A DNA stretch of 31,140 bases from Bisporella sp. PMI_857 (GCA_021307315.1 JAJSPD010000185.1:1-31140); one strand, 5' to 3'; numbered from the stretch's first letter, positions 1 to 11,512 are shown. The notes: generated by a model not told the origin, from the sequence alone. Translations and numbers: made by a program.

Positions 1-298
1 CATAAACAATGGAACAAATTCATATCTAACAGGGCAGAGAACTTAACGGGGTGCCTTCGTAATATCCAGTGGAGAACATAAAAGCATAAATCAAATAGAG
101 AAGTTGCTTGGCGGAACCCTTCCCCTCTTGCTTCGCAAAAGCAAATTTAGGATTTGGTATCATCAATATCATCTTGATCATCTTATCCTCCTCCCTTTTA
201 GCTAATCCATTCCCACATTCCTCCACACCTCATCTCTTCTGCTAAACTTCCCAATTGAATTCAGACTAAAGTACAGAAATCAACACAATTCAGATTCA

Positions 299-2062
299 AT
301 GATCACATTGAACTATCTACATGCGTCTTCGGTCGCTGGAACTTTCGCCGTTCTTGTAAGTGTATCGCACCTTATTTATCAACAACTCTTAGTAATTATA
401 ACTAGATCTCTCTTGGATTCCTTGGGCGGATTGCCTACAGATGGTTATTTCATCCAATTCGCGTGTTCCCGGGTCCGTGGCTCAACAGCGTGTCCGAGGC
501 CCCCGCTGCTAGCGCTTTGGCATCTGGACATCAACATACATATTATAGAGACCTTCATGCGAAATACGGTACGGGTAATCACATCACAAAGGCGGGATAC
601 TAATCCTCGCCCAGGCACAGTTGTGAGGGTTGCTCCGAATGAACTGAGCTTCATCGGTCCTGATGCCTGGGAGGACATTTATGGCATCCGTGTAAGCAAG
701 GTTCCTTGTATGCCCCAATACAACAAGGACAATCGAACTGACTCTTGTGCTGCAGAAAGGGGGCCCAAACATGGAGAAAAGCCCCATCTTTATTGGGGCA
801 GTCTCACCCATGGATGGACAGACTGGCATAAGTCTGGCTCCGAACGAAGTACATAGTCGTCAGCGCAAGGCATTAGCATACCCCTTCTCTAACGGTGCTT
901 TGCTGCAGCAGCAAGAGATCCTCCAAGGTCACGTTGATAAGCTGGTTAATGCTGTCAGGAAGATGGCAGCCGAGAACCGACCAGTCAATTTCTCGAATTG
1001 GTGTGAGTACCCTCCCTCTGGTGATAAATATACCTGGCTTACAGAGGTGGTGCAGACACGTATACAACATTCGATATGATGGGCGATCTTTGTTTCGCGG
1101 AGCCATTTGGATGTCTCGACCAAGGCGCATCGACAGAATGGTCGACTTCGGTTGTCCATGTCTTCAGATCAGCTACATTGGACCAGGCTATACGTCGGCT
1201 GGGCGGTGTCGGCACTCTCGTTACGAAGCTATTGGTCAGGCTACTCATGCCAGCCGATGCGGCGAAATGGCGAAGAGTCCACTTCCAGAATTCACGTGAG
1301 AAAACGCTGCGCCGTCTTGCTGACGAGAAGCGGGATCATAAGGACCTGATCTATCATATTCTTCGCAACAATGAGTCGCGAAAGTCGCTCTCAGAAACGG
1401 AGATCATCCTCAATATGGTGCTGCTCATCAGCGCCGGGACGGAGACAACAGCGAGTCTGCTCACTGGCTGGATGTACTTCATTTGCTCAAACCCAGATGT
1501 CTACCGCCGCTTGGTGGCAGAAATCAGGGAGGAATTCACGTCAGATCGTGACATCAAGTGGGAGACGGTCAAAGATATACCATACCTAAATGCAACTATT
1601 AACGAGGCCCTGAGGCTCTTCTCACCAGCAGCAGGAAACCAGCAACGCGTAGTGCCTCCAGGAGGCGCAACTATAGACGGCCACTACGTTGCTGCTGGCG
1701 TGACAGTCGGAGTTGCGCCATGGGCGGCTTCGCAGTCGTCTCTCAATTTCAGCGAGCCCGAGAAGTTCATACCGGAGCGCTGGCTAGGTGATGCCAAGTT
1801 TGCAAGTGATAAGCTGCAGGCTTCGCAGCCATTCAGCACCGGACCCAGGGGCTGCATTGGAAAAAACCTGGCCTACTTTGAGATGAGACTTATAATGTCC
1901 CATCTGCTGTGGAATTTTGACGTGGAACTAGAGGAGGGCGAGTCAGGAGAAAAAAATAAGCCGTGGAGCATGGGCAGTGGTGATATGAAAGTTTATCAAA
2001 CCTGGGTGAAGCCCGATTTGTGGATTCGGTTGAAGGAGGTTCAGCGCCAAGTAAAGGATTAA
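299..2062 (+). CDS. Cytochrome P450 monooxygenase (candidate ABA1/ABA2-type oxidase)
   Basis: Five exons fit: 299-355, 406-568, 615-691, 756-1002 and 1056-2062, giving 516 residues, the usual size for a fungal microsomal P450. A hydrophobic N-terminus (membrane anchor) is followed by a proline-rich hinge with FPGPW. P450 signatures are all intact: I-helix AGTETT at residues 308-313, K-helix EALR at 365-368, PERW at 421-424, and the heme loop FSTGPRGCIG at 441-450 with Cys448 as heme ligand. It would act at the ER membrane with a P450 reductase. The next two genes on the same strand are an ABA4-like SDR and an ABA3-like synthase, so it probably oxidises an ionylidene sesquiterpene. In Botrytis, ABA1 is thought to act at C-1 and ABA2 at C-1'; I cannot tell which this is. 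General fold resembles CYP65-like fungal P450s. Family certain, ABA role inferred from context. Confidence 0.9.
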
Positions 2063-2527
2063 TTGAGAGTTGAGAGTTGAGATTTGTGTTCGCTCGTCTC
2101 TCTACTGGCAGTATAATTGAGCATCAATTCTATCCTGCCCTTGAGCCTCCTTTAGTGTAACTATTATAAGGACAAATATTTCATCGGAAGAGGTCGAGAT
2201 ACTGCAAACGCAACACAGTCAAGCTAAAAACTTATGTACTCTGCCAGGCTAGGCCAGACTCCCTCCTTTTCATTCTGGCATTTAGTACAAAACTTAAATC
2301 ACCTCGCTGTTATAGCGTCTGCGTAAGCCGCGAACTGCTAATACCAGAGGCACAATACTTCGTAGATAAGGTAAGTTGTTGCATGCGGGTGGATTAGCTT
2401 ACCCTTAGCCCGTTCCATTATGAAAGCTGGATATAAATATGCCGGTAGAGTACTCCCACAGCACGCAGTATACCTTCGTCCTTCCTATCTTTTGCAGCGC
2501 TTACATCTCATCGCTTGAACTGACACT
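2063..2527. other. Intergenic: P450 terminator and SDR promoter
   Basis: A 465-base spacer between two plus-strand genes. A good TATA box lies near its 3' end. No coding frame or RNA gene was seen in it. Confidence 0.6.
2432..2439 (+). promoter_or_regulatory. TATA box of the SDR gene
   Basis: TATAAATA sits 89 bases upstream of the SDR start codon, followed by a pyrimidine-rich stretch (about 2476-2515) typical of fungal transcription start regions. Confidence 0.5.
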
Positions 2528-3404
2528 ATGTCGATCACCAATCATTCCCCCCTCCAATTTTCCGGCAAGGTTATTGCAATAACAGGTGCGGCGTCGGGTA
2601 TTGGCCTTGAGACGGCCATGCTCCTCGCTAGCCGCGGTGCAACACTGTCGCTGGCAGATGTCCAAGAAGAGGCATTGCAGCAGGTGCAAGCGAGACTCCA
2701 ATCCAAGTATCGGGTTGAGGTGCTCATTACTGCCCTAGATGTGCGAAACGTGCAACAGGTCAACGCATGGGTCGCAGACACTGTCGGTCAATTTGGGACG
2801 CTGGATGGCGCGGCTAATCTTGCAGGCGTCATTCCAAAGTCGCTTGGCCGAAAGAACCTCGCACAGCAAGACCTTGATGAATGGGAGCACGTCATTGCGG
2901 TGAACCTGACAGGGCTGATGCATTGCCTGCGTGCTCAACTGAAAGTAATGGCTGCGAACCCCACCCGTTCAGGCTCAGTCGTGAACGCGTCCTCGATCGC
3001 CGGCACAACTGGGAGACGAAACAATGCCTCCTACACCGCTTCAAAACATGGCATACTGGGACTCACGAGGACCGCGGCGAAGGAGTTTGGAGTTCATGGT
3101 ATTCGAGTCAATGCTATCTGCCCGTACGTCCCCTCATCCCCCAAGAGCCTGCAAAAGTTTGTTTGCAAATCAAACTGACATACCATGGGGTCATAGGGGC
3201 CGTATTGTCACGCCTATGCTCAGGTCGGCGGAGGATGCACTTGGTATCACCGTGCAGCCTGGAAGCTCTGACTATCCGGATGTCGCCCTGCGCCGGGATG
3301 GGCAGCCTAGGGAGGTTGCACAGTTGATTGCCTTCCTTTTGAGTGACGAGTCATCTTACATGTCAGGTGCCGACGTGTCTATTGATGGGGGGTGGAGATG
3401 CTGA
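2528..3404 (+). CDS. aba4: Short-chain dehydrogenase/reductase, ABA4-like
   Basis: Two exons, 2528-3123 and 3197-3404, joined by a 73-base intron that restores the C-terminal SDR reading (ICPG then RIVTPML); product 267 residues, normal for a classical SDR. Visible motifs: cofactor loop TGAASGIG at residues 19-26, acidic Asp44 after beta-2 (suggesting NAD(H) preference), NLAG at 97-100, Asn126, Ser156, and the YxxxK pair Tyr169/Lys173. The C-terminus keeps the usual MSGADVSIDGGW. In the Botrytis ABA pathway the SDR ABA4 is assigned oxidation of the C-4' hydroxyl to the ketone. Position between an ABA-type P450 and the ABA3 homologue supports that role; the SDR fold alone would not specify the substrate. 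Start chosen as the first ATG, 89 bases after a TATA box. Confidence 0.85.
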
Positions 3405-5373
3405 TTCAAGGAGGCCGTTTGTCCTAGATCCGATAGCACATCTCATCTGTATGGTATCAAAGCACTTTAACTTTTGATCTGAGTAAACTATGTAGATGCT
3501 CTGCCAGTTCTGTGAGCTAGGGTGTAAACGTATCCTTGGCCCGGTGAGGTGGGGAGCAGGGGGTTGAACCCTACTATTATCCTCCCCACTAAATAAACGT
3601 TGAGGGATGGACCCTTATGGATTTTTTTTGGGATTTTTTTTTTGATTCCATCCCCCCCATCCTTTTAACATTTGTGTGGGGAATGCTACTGTACCAAAGC
3701 TTGTTTCCGAAATTATCTTCCGAGGAATTCGGAAGACTGACTTGTTACAGCCAGCTAGGCTGGCGGCCATCTAGGAACCTGAGGATCCAAAGGAAGGACG
3801 CCCTAGGAGACTGCCGTGCTGGAACTACAATGGGTTCTGATAGAGCTAGGAACTGCAGTACCCTCGTTAACAGGGTGAGTAAAAGAACACACTGGAAGGA
3901 AAGCCTTCTAGGACGAGTCACGTGATTCAGACAGCAAACTCAATCTGCACCGCAACGGCTCGTAAAAGGGAGTAGTCATTCTTTAGTTAGGAGTCGGAGA
4001 CCAATATTTGTAACGCTTGATATACCGTACCAACCAATGCGTCTTTGGCCCGTTAGTTAGACTTTAGGTGGGACCGTCGTCCGCCATCTAGCATCTATTA
4101 AATTCTAACCGGTTGTAATTCCAAAAACAGGCAATATCCCATCGTGGAAAGGAATATTAATCAAACCACCTTCCAGGGTCCAGGGTCCAATTGGGATTAC
4201 GGAAAATAGTTTTGAACTAAAAAAAATAAGTAAAGAAAAGATTGACGAGCTCTCTAACTCGAAGCACCTCTTACGATTGGAATTGCCGAAGTTACTGACA
4301 AATTGCTGGCTTTTTAAACTGAGTCACGGCCTTGCAGGTATGAAACAAGTCAATTCCTTGGAGCTATCCATTGAGATGTACCTAGAAGTTTAAGGGTTCC
4401 TTTTTCTTGCAGAGAAGGCGCGTGCAATAGAGTGCAGAAAGATAGGTCGAACCCTTGTTTTTAGGCTAACCCCAATCAGATATTGTTGCTATGCGCCCTT
4501 GTAAGGTAAATACATGATATTGAAGTTATCGAAGGTTCAAAACTTTATATACAGCACTCCCTAATAACTGCTTGAACATAGTGATATATAGTTATATAGT
4601 ATCTTGTCATGAATATTATAATAGAGTACTTGAGATTTCGTCGGTCTGAGAACCCTATTCTAGCCCACAATATAGTCGATATATCGTAGCTCTTGTTAAA
4701 GTCCTAAATTTCTTAACCAAGTTCAAGGCAAGGAAAATATGAACTATTCTACTAATCATATCTGTATCTTAATTCTTAAGACATCTTTTGCTATATACCA
4801 TAGTGAGAGCTAGCAATATCATACATAAATCCTATCCTCCTAATCGTGGTATCTGAAATATACTTAATATGAGTTTCCTATTACTCACGATGTAACCTTC
4901 GTAAACGAATATTTCAAATACCATTTGCATTTTCCCATAAACGTGGTAAAAACAACGTCACTATTCGGGTAAGTCTAAAATGATAAGAGGTCAAACTTTT
5001 TACACCAAAGCGTTTCCATAGATATAATCTTATGATAAGATACAGATTGAGGAGACTACAACTGCATATGCCCGAGGCGGAGGAGGGGTAAAAGTGGATT
5101 CGCCGGAGCACTTAGCTATTTACCTGCAGCGATGTCGAGATACAGGGTATTATTGAAGTATTGATGGCTTGAGTCGGAGTTGCGAGAGGCGGTGTTGGCG
5201 AAAGGTAGACTTGACCCTTGACCCCAATTACTATTTACAGAGGGACTGCCGTGGAGTTTGAGATTCTTTCAGTAGCATATCGCACTATCTTCCTCTTCTT
5301 ACTTCCTGTTCATCCAACTCATTATCGATTCTTTATCCATAAAATTCTCAAGAACGAAACCCAGACATTTGCA
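3405..5373. other. Long AT-rich gap between SDR and terpene synthase
   Basis: Nearly 2 kb without a recognisable gene. The part from about 4500 to 5000 is strongly AT-rich with many TA steps, which would fit old mutated repeat DNA. An open frame at 3617-3925 starts in a poly-T run and resembles nothing known. The in-frame extension upstream of the ABA3-like start (from a TTG at 5218) lacks an ATG and is taken as 5' leader. Confidence 0.5.
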
Positions 5374-6850
5374 ATGGCAACAAACGAGAAGCAAGCCAAC
5401 GTGGAGAATACTGCCAGTAGCCAAGCTCCTCCCTCTACTAGAACAAAAGGTCTTAAATTCAAGGACACATGGTACTATCCACAAGAAATTGCAAACGACT
5501 TGAACAATGTCGACCTCCCCACTAAGCTCAAAGAAGAGGTCTTTGCATGTGCATGGGAGTATACTAGATGTGTGATTCCTCAGTACACCAATTGGAACCG
5601 CTATGTGGCCTTCATGCGTATCATTATCATGGGAATTATTGCTGAGTTTCGCGGCTCGATGGTCGATGTCACGGCGGGGGATAACATCTTGGGTTATTCA
5701 CTGGACGGCACGCTGGCGGCACTGTTCGCAGGCACGAAAGGCCACGAGCTGATGGCGCGTGAGTACAAAACATTCCTCCTGGTGACTGCCGACAAGGCCA
5801 GCGAACGACGCAGCGGTGAGCTCTTCAGGCGCTACGTCAATGCCCTAGCTGAATCGCCGCGTCATTGGTTCCGCATGCGTGATTGTGATGCACTTGCACG
5901 CTTTACTATTGCTTCGGCACTTGCCTGCAACGACCTTGACGATGTCTGGTTCACAGACGAACAGTTCGAAATCCTGACCGAAATGGGGGACACGTTATAT
6001 GACGCCGTCGCCTTCTACAAGCACCGCTCTGAGGGAGAGACCAACAGCAGCTTTGCCTACATGCCACCAGACCAGCGTACCGTCGCCTTTGCCCGCTGTA
6101 GAGAAGTCCTATGGGCCTTGGATGTAGCTGTTCGTATTCCTTGCCCCTCCATATCACCACCTCTCAATCGAAGTTGTGTACAAGAGTAATGGAACGTATG
6201 CTAACCTACTTCGAATGTAGTGGGCGCGCAATCCCGAAGGTCCGGCCGTGATCAACTTTACCCGCTTCTTCGGAGGGCCGATCCATATGATGATGCGGCG
6301 CTACCGCTTTGTCGAAGAGGACTTGACCATCGGCACTCCGGAGACAGCCCATGTTGTCGACGAAACGCGACGCAACTTCAAACTCTGGAACCGCGTTGAT
6401 GCCAGACGCCGCAACGCCTGCGCCACCGACACCGTCCAGCGCTATCGCGACCTTGTCGCCTCCCGTAGCCACGATCTCATGTTCCCAGGGCTCGCAGCTT
6501 TGCTCGAGGCCGCTGGCGACGGCCATTGTGATCATTGCCTCTACCGTGACTCGTATGGCGCCGAGACTACACATTGCTTTGGCGGCGTCCAGCTTTGTGA
6601 TAACTGTAGGGCCTCCTGGCGCACATACCTTGAGTCCTTCCCGGAGCGCGCCGCAAAGGTCTTCCCTGAGATTTCGAAGGTGAAGCCGGAAATAAAGCCA
6701 GAACTACAAAAGAATAACGTTGTTGATAGAAAGGTTAGAGATGACGTAGTCGACAGTGTTGATATTGATTTTGGTGTTGGTGTTGTTGTTAACCTTGGTG
6801 CGCCTGATTTGCTGATTAACAGTCCTGTCTGGGATCTAGTTAGCGTGTAG
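5374..6850 (+). CDS. aba3: Alpha-ionylideneethane synthase (ABA3-type sesquiterpene synthase)
   Basis: Exons 5374-6129 and 6221-6850, 461 residues; the 91-base intron has an unusual GTTCGT donor, a CTAAC branch site and a TAG acceptor. The protein strongly resembles Botrytis BcABA3 over its length, e.g. DTWYYP at residues 31-36, WEYTRC at 61-66, TNWNRYVAFMR at 72-82, NDLDD at 186-190 and the FFGGPIHMMMRRYRFVEE stretch. BcABA3 converts farnesyl diphosphate to alpha-ionylideneethane, the first step of fungal ABA synthesis, in the cytosol. The family lacks the canonical terpene-synthase DDxxD and NSE motifs, and none was seen here. Residues 355-381 hold a CxxC..CxxC pair that may bind zinc. The last 55 or so residues are of low complexity and look lineage-specific. 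Start chosen as the first ATG; the frame upstream has none. Confidence 0.93.
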
Positions 6851-7765
6851 GGTAGCAGAAGTAGACGTGATTGGTACCTACCTACTTACATTGCACCCTT
6901 TTATTTGGGCTCGATAAGCAATTAGATTGTTGGACTGCTACTATAATCTAGTAGCCACATAGAGTTTATACGGAATACTTCGAATTTAGTTCCTTTCGAT
7001 CGTTTCAATTTATAGTTCAAATATTCAGAATTATCAAGTTTTACATTGTTGCAAAATCAATACGCATTCACTGATAATAACATTTTTTGGGACTGCTTTT
7101 GTATAAAATTTCTAAGCATAGCCAAGCAGTTCACTTGCTTTATCAATTATTAGATGGGAAGAAAAGAATCTTACGCAACCACCGAAGTAGCTAGCATGAA
7201 GAACCTCATGTAACAATACTATGTAGATCCTCCTAAGACATTATAATATATGCCGAACGCAGCGCTACTGATCTAATTATTGACTAGGGTAGTACCGTAT
7301 CACCAGCATTGGAAAGATGGCTATCCATTTTCACTACCTGTGGATAGACTTCGCCAATATTAGTTATTATTTACATGATAAGGGGCTACTTGGCATTATG
7401 CATCTCACAAAAAGAATGTAAACGGCATACATCTTTTAACTTTTACTATAGTAGTAAACGTGGTAGTCACCAAACTATTGCCTGCGTGGGCTGTGAGACA
7501 GTCTTCTCAAAATTTATATTTTTACAAGCCAATCAGAGAGGTTCAATATATAGCTGAATAAAGATCTCTTTTCCCTGAATTGCTATTGATTCAAATGTAT
7601 TGCAATGAGAAGCATCCCTCCATTAGCTAGAGAGCCATTATCTAAAGACGTAGGTAAAAAATTGCCACAGCTAAAAAGCGTTACAGATATCGAAATACAT
7701 GGTAATAGGAAGACCTTAGACAAAGAGGTATAGCTAATTCTGCCTATTCTCTTTATATTCATAAG
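6851..7765. other. AT-rich intergenic region
   Basis: About 0.9 kb with only short open frames. It holds the 3' flank of the terpene synthase gene and the downstream flank of the SDR pseudogene. Nothing else recognised. Confidence 0.5.
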
Positions 7766-8986
7766 TTAGGTAGGCAAAAGAACACAGCCGAGTGTCCCAC
7801 TGTCGGTAGCCCTATTGTGCTTGACGTTTTTATAGCTGAATGTTAAAGACGCGATTTCAGCCATTGGCCATTTTGTGCTCACAAGCTTCGCTATCCCCTC
7901 AATCCAGCCTACGAACGCAATCCAGATACATTCCCAAAATCGAGCCCAAATCGCGCAAGCGGGCCCTAGGCCGATCTTAATCACATTGACACGAATAGGA
8001 GCAAGGTCTATCGACAGAGTCCGCGCTATGCGCGAGGCGGCATAGTTGTCCAACGCCATGTCGGACGTCAACGCACCCGTTAGCGTGATAGATGAGGCAG
8101 CATTACTGCGCATGTGAGCTCGCACGTGCTTGGCTAGCAGCCGCGGGGCGAAGAAGCGAACTATGGCGCGGATGACGGTGTTGTCAAATATGGCTTCCCC
8201 AATGGGCTGTATCTGAGCTACATTACTGGCAGTAAAGACAATATGGTCCGGCGCAACGCCTGGTGGTTGTAGCAGCTGGTCTCACTGGGTGCCTAGCTCC
8301 GAAGGTCGATAGACCAAAGCAGTGAACGAGTTAGTATCGTAGTATTTAGTAATATCGAGTCTCGAGACATATAAGATCGAATTTTTGATACCACGCTAGT
8401 ATTAGTATGAGATTCTCATAAAGCGCTAGTATTAGTACAGAAATTGAATCTTATATTATATTAGCAATAATACTAAATACTGTGCTTAGGCCACTTTGTG
8501 GCTTTAATACAAGAGTCAAAAATATGAACAAATAAGCTTTACTTTTTTTATTACGAATAGCCGAATTTAAAAAGCTAGAACTTTTATTGTATTGCTAATT
8601 TAGGAATACCGTTATTTAAAGTTAGTGTTGTAGTATATCGCGGTATAGTATAATATAATATGAGATTGCAAAATTTGCTGTAGTACGTATACAAATTTCA
8701 AATTTCGTATTGCGTGGTATATAGTTTTGGATATTAGGGGTCGATATATCACGATAATACTAACTCGCACACTGGACCAAAGTGGTGGCCGGAGACAAGG
8801 ACAGCAGTGCTGGGGACCGTAGTCTGTAGTCTCTCAACAGTGCTGTATACCTTGACCGTGCTACTGCTGGCGATAAAAACACGCGCTCTGGAGGATAGAG
8901 CACCCGGCGAAACTATAAACTCAACGCCTGGTGGCCCGCCCAGCACCAATGCTTCTTCCCCGCTTGTCAAAGTGAGAACTCGCCAT
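7766..8986 (-). pseudogene. Broken short-chain dehydrogenase (SDR) gene
   Basis: Read on the minus strand, the remnant runs from an ATG at 8986 to about 7766. The N-terminal part (8970-8770) has a degraded cofactor loop (VLGGPPGVEF, where the family has GGxxGxGF) followed by RVFIASSS. After the insert at 8327-8767 come DHIVFTASN, SSITLTGAL, NYAASRIARTLSIDLAPIRVN and a C-terminal segment aligning with the usual WARFWE..GTxxxCDGGVLL region. At least one frame change near the N-terminus, a large AT-rich insertion and altered cofactor residues show it is dead. The family is typical of fungal catabolic and secondary-metabolite clusters. It lies divergent to the aldolase pseudogene and probably shared a promoter with it at about 8990-9170. 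Confidence 0.8.
8327..8767. mobile_element. Putative MITE-like insert in the SDR pseudogene
   Basis: A 441-base AT-rich block interrupts the SDR remnant. It begins with CGAGTTAGTAT (8327-8337) and ends with the exact inverse ATACTAACTCG (8757-8767). Looser inverted similarity extends inward to ATATCGA / TCGATAT on each side. Inside is a 14-base direct repeat CGCTAGTATTAGTA at 8394 and 8424. There is no coding capacity and no clear target-site duplication, so a non-autonomous transposon is likely but not proven. Confidence 0.5.
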
Positions 8987-9171
8987 GTTGCGTCAGCCGC
9001 AAATAATTTATACCAGAGCTTAATATGTCTGCTCCGAACTCGATTTTAGTTAGCTAATCTCGATTCTTCTTGGCATATGTCCTGGATCCCGAGACTAAAT
9101 ATATTTAAGGTTTCCACAATGCTTTGACTTAGAGATGTTAGCCCAAGCCTTCCATTTTAGCCGCAAGTCAA

Positions 9172-10299
9172 ATGCAGGGCATCTGCTCATAATGTCTATA
9201 GGATGATGGCTTTACCTTATTTAGAGCAGACTGGCTTACATGCCAAGGCGCAATTTCAAGCGGCCCTCTTGATATATCCTGGAAATTTCAAAACAGCTTT
9301 GCGCCAAGCTGCAACCGACCCTAAAAGAGCACTCTTTGCGGCCTATGTAATCCTAAGCACATATATGACAACGGTGCATGGTCCTAATAGTGCAGCAGCA
9401 GTTTTATTATGGAGCTTATACCAATAAACGAACTAGATCACGAAGCTAGACTCTGTCTGGATTGACGTTGAGCATGGCGTATTCGATCGCTAGACGCTTT
9501 ACGAGTAAGTTGGAAAAAGACGAATGAACTAACTTACGACATTCTAGCTCACTATAACCGGCCCAGCGCAGTTCAAGCAGCCCAACACCACCCAGTAGCT
9601 GTACATGCCCCGAAGCACGACAAGACGGCCTTGTCGATGGCGCTTGAGGCTGGTGCGTTCTCCATAATAATTCACCACTGCGAGACTACTGAAGAAATTC
9701 GTGCTTTCGCAAAAGCGGCTTACTACCATAAGCAGTCATCTAGGTTATGCTAGACGCCGATTTGTTACTTATTCACTGCCTAGCTCCTACCAGTCAGCGC
9801 TCACACAGTCCTTGGATATTTACCCTGAGATCTCAGACGCATCGCTGTACTGGAACGCTTTATTCAATATGATATCGTCAAACCGTCATAACACTCTCAT
9901 TCCACAGATTGAAACAGCTAAGGGTATTAAAACCCTGGATGAGATCCCTGCAGTCGAAGTCGGTGCTCTCATTTTTAGACCAATCGACTATATGGCTGAC
10001 GCAGGGATACCACTGTCAATGAACAAGGAATCTCATCCTGACCTGGTCGCAGCCATTGGAAAGTTCGCCGCTGCAGGTCAAAGACATGGCAAGCCTTTTT
10101 TCGGGTGAGTAGTCTTTGTATGACTAGTTATTGCGCAGGTAGCTGATGTACAAGATCTGCGATGACCCCCGAAATGATTCCAATATTAATAAAGCAGGGC
10201 TATAGGGTAATCTGCGTTGACTTTGATACGGCAGGACTTGCGAGGTTCTTTAAGAGTGGACCAGGCAATGCAAAAGAACTCGCCCAGAAAGTAGATTGA
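9172..10299 (+). pseudogene. HpcH/HpaI-family aldolase, inactivated
   Basis: Pieces of one aldolase lie in order but in different frames: FKTALRQAATDPKRALF (about 9288-9340), VWIDVEHGVFDR (about 9457-9492) followed by an in-frame TAG, then PKHDKTALSMALEAGA, HHCETTEEIRAFAK (about 9607-9720), SNRHNTLIPQIETAKGIKTLDE, DYMADAGIPLSM and GKFAAAGQRHGKPFFG (to 10108). A regular intron (10107 to about 10140) leads to a C-terminal exon ending in TGA at 10299. The WIDxEHG, PQIE and HGK motifs are typical of class II metal-dependent pyruvate aldolases such as 4-hydroxy-2-oxo-acid aldolases. At least three frame changes and several stops kill it. Intact, it would suit the last step of a meta-cleavage pathway giving pyruvate and an aldehyde. 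Confidence 0.8.
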
Positions 10300-11512
10300 G
10301 GAACATTGCAGCCTAGGTAGAGATATAAATGCAAATATAAACGAGCCCGACGAAGTCGCGAATGACATACCAAAATGCGAAAACAGGCTTCACCTTGGCA
10401 GCCATGTGTTCCTGCCGCTGTTGCTTGACGGGTTGGAAATCAGTCGAACTTTGCCTAGGCACAATCTCAGCATATAATAAACGGCTGTAGGGATAAACAG
10501 CAACAAACTTAAGATAAGTTAATTTTCCAAGGATGACAAGTACGCATGCTGGAGAGTTGATTGCACGGGTTGATAGACCGGCAAGCCTCACTAACATCAT
10601 TGAATATGCAAACACCGAGCTTTAAACAGTCAGGAAAGGTAGGTAGCATATCAATCCTATGGTATTGTACGACAACACGTTTAAAAAAATCTCAAACTTC
10701 CCTGATAGAGTAAATTATTGAATACCACACCTTTCAAATTTCTGGCTTGTGCTGAAAGTGGCATCCAAATTCTGGCTCAATTTCATATATTTGATTGCCT
10801 GCCTCTTCATTCGTGATATGAGGCTGAGGCATATTGACTACTACAATATCTAAATCCAAGGTACATTTCCACATAGAATCTTCTAGAAAGCCTTTGGAGG
10901 TATTTACTTTAGGCCATTTGTCTAGTCTAATCCGATCGGAAGTAAAATATTCTTTTATCCCAGTCTTCCACCAGCACGCATGCTTGCCAGCCAACTTCCA
11001 CTCAACAATAAAGCAAAATAACTAATAGCAGAATACCGGATACAATAAAGAGCGATTACGGCTTCGCTTTTTTACACTATTAAGTTACAATATAACTACT
11101 GCCAAAATGACTGATCACGTGCTAAAACAAATCTGGTTAAGTGTTACTTTGTGATCTTGTTGTTTTTTTGTAGTTATTGATTGTTGCTTTAAACACTAGT
11201 TGCTTTTAGTAATGTACACTGTTATTGACAATAAAAGACACGATTTACATAGTTAATAATTATACGCGGAGCCTTATAGTTCCTTAAAAGCGGTTAACAC
11301 TGGTCTGCTGTAATAGTTGACCCGCAACAAAAGAATACGAGGCACAATGATTATCGTGACTAACCAGAGAGTCTTGGCTGTGAGAATTATCAAAGTCCTA
11401 TAGTTTACAGACGCAAAGCCGCAATCTCTCCTTACTGTATACAAAATGGGGTGTTGTTATACTAAGAGCCATAAGCGAATGTAGCTAGGCGAAGTTAGGG
11501 ATGTTGTCCCTT

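Noticed and set aside
1..298. Minus-strand 66-codon frame at the left edge
   Set aside because: No domain and poor composition; treated as the P450 upstream region.
299..856. Unspliced 185-codon frame at the start of the P450 gene
   Set aside because: Only its first 19 codons are coding; the rest runs through introns and the wrong frame.
3555..3580. Sequence like a tRNA T-arm (GGGGGTTGAACCCT)
   Set aside because: The loop is not the GTTCRA type and no acceptor, D or anticodon arms can be folded around it.
3617..3925. 102-codon open frame
   Set aside because: Starts in a poly-T run, has no recognisable domain and lies in non-conserved spacer DNA.
4068..4074. GTGGGAC in the gap before the ABA3-like gene
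   Set aside because: Lacks the final T/A match to the octamer, is 1.3 kb from the start codon and is single; chance is likely.
5218..5373. N-terminal extension of the ABA3-like synthase
   Set aside because: Begins with TTG, has no ATG and looks hydrophobic and unlike the family N-terminus.
10313..10994. Two minus-strand open frames of 86-100 codons
   Set aside because: No domain recognised and the frames cannot be joined convincingly; at most gene relics.
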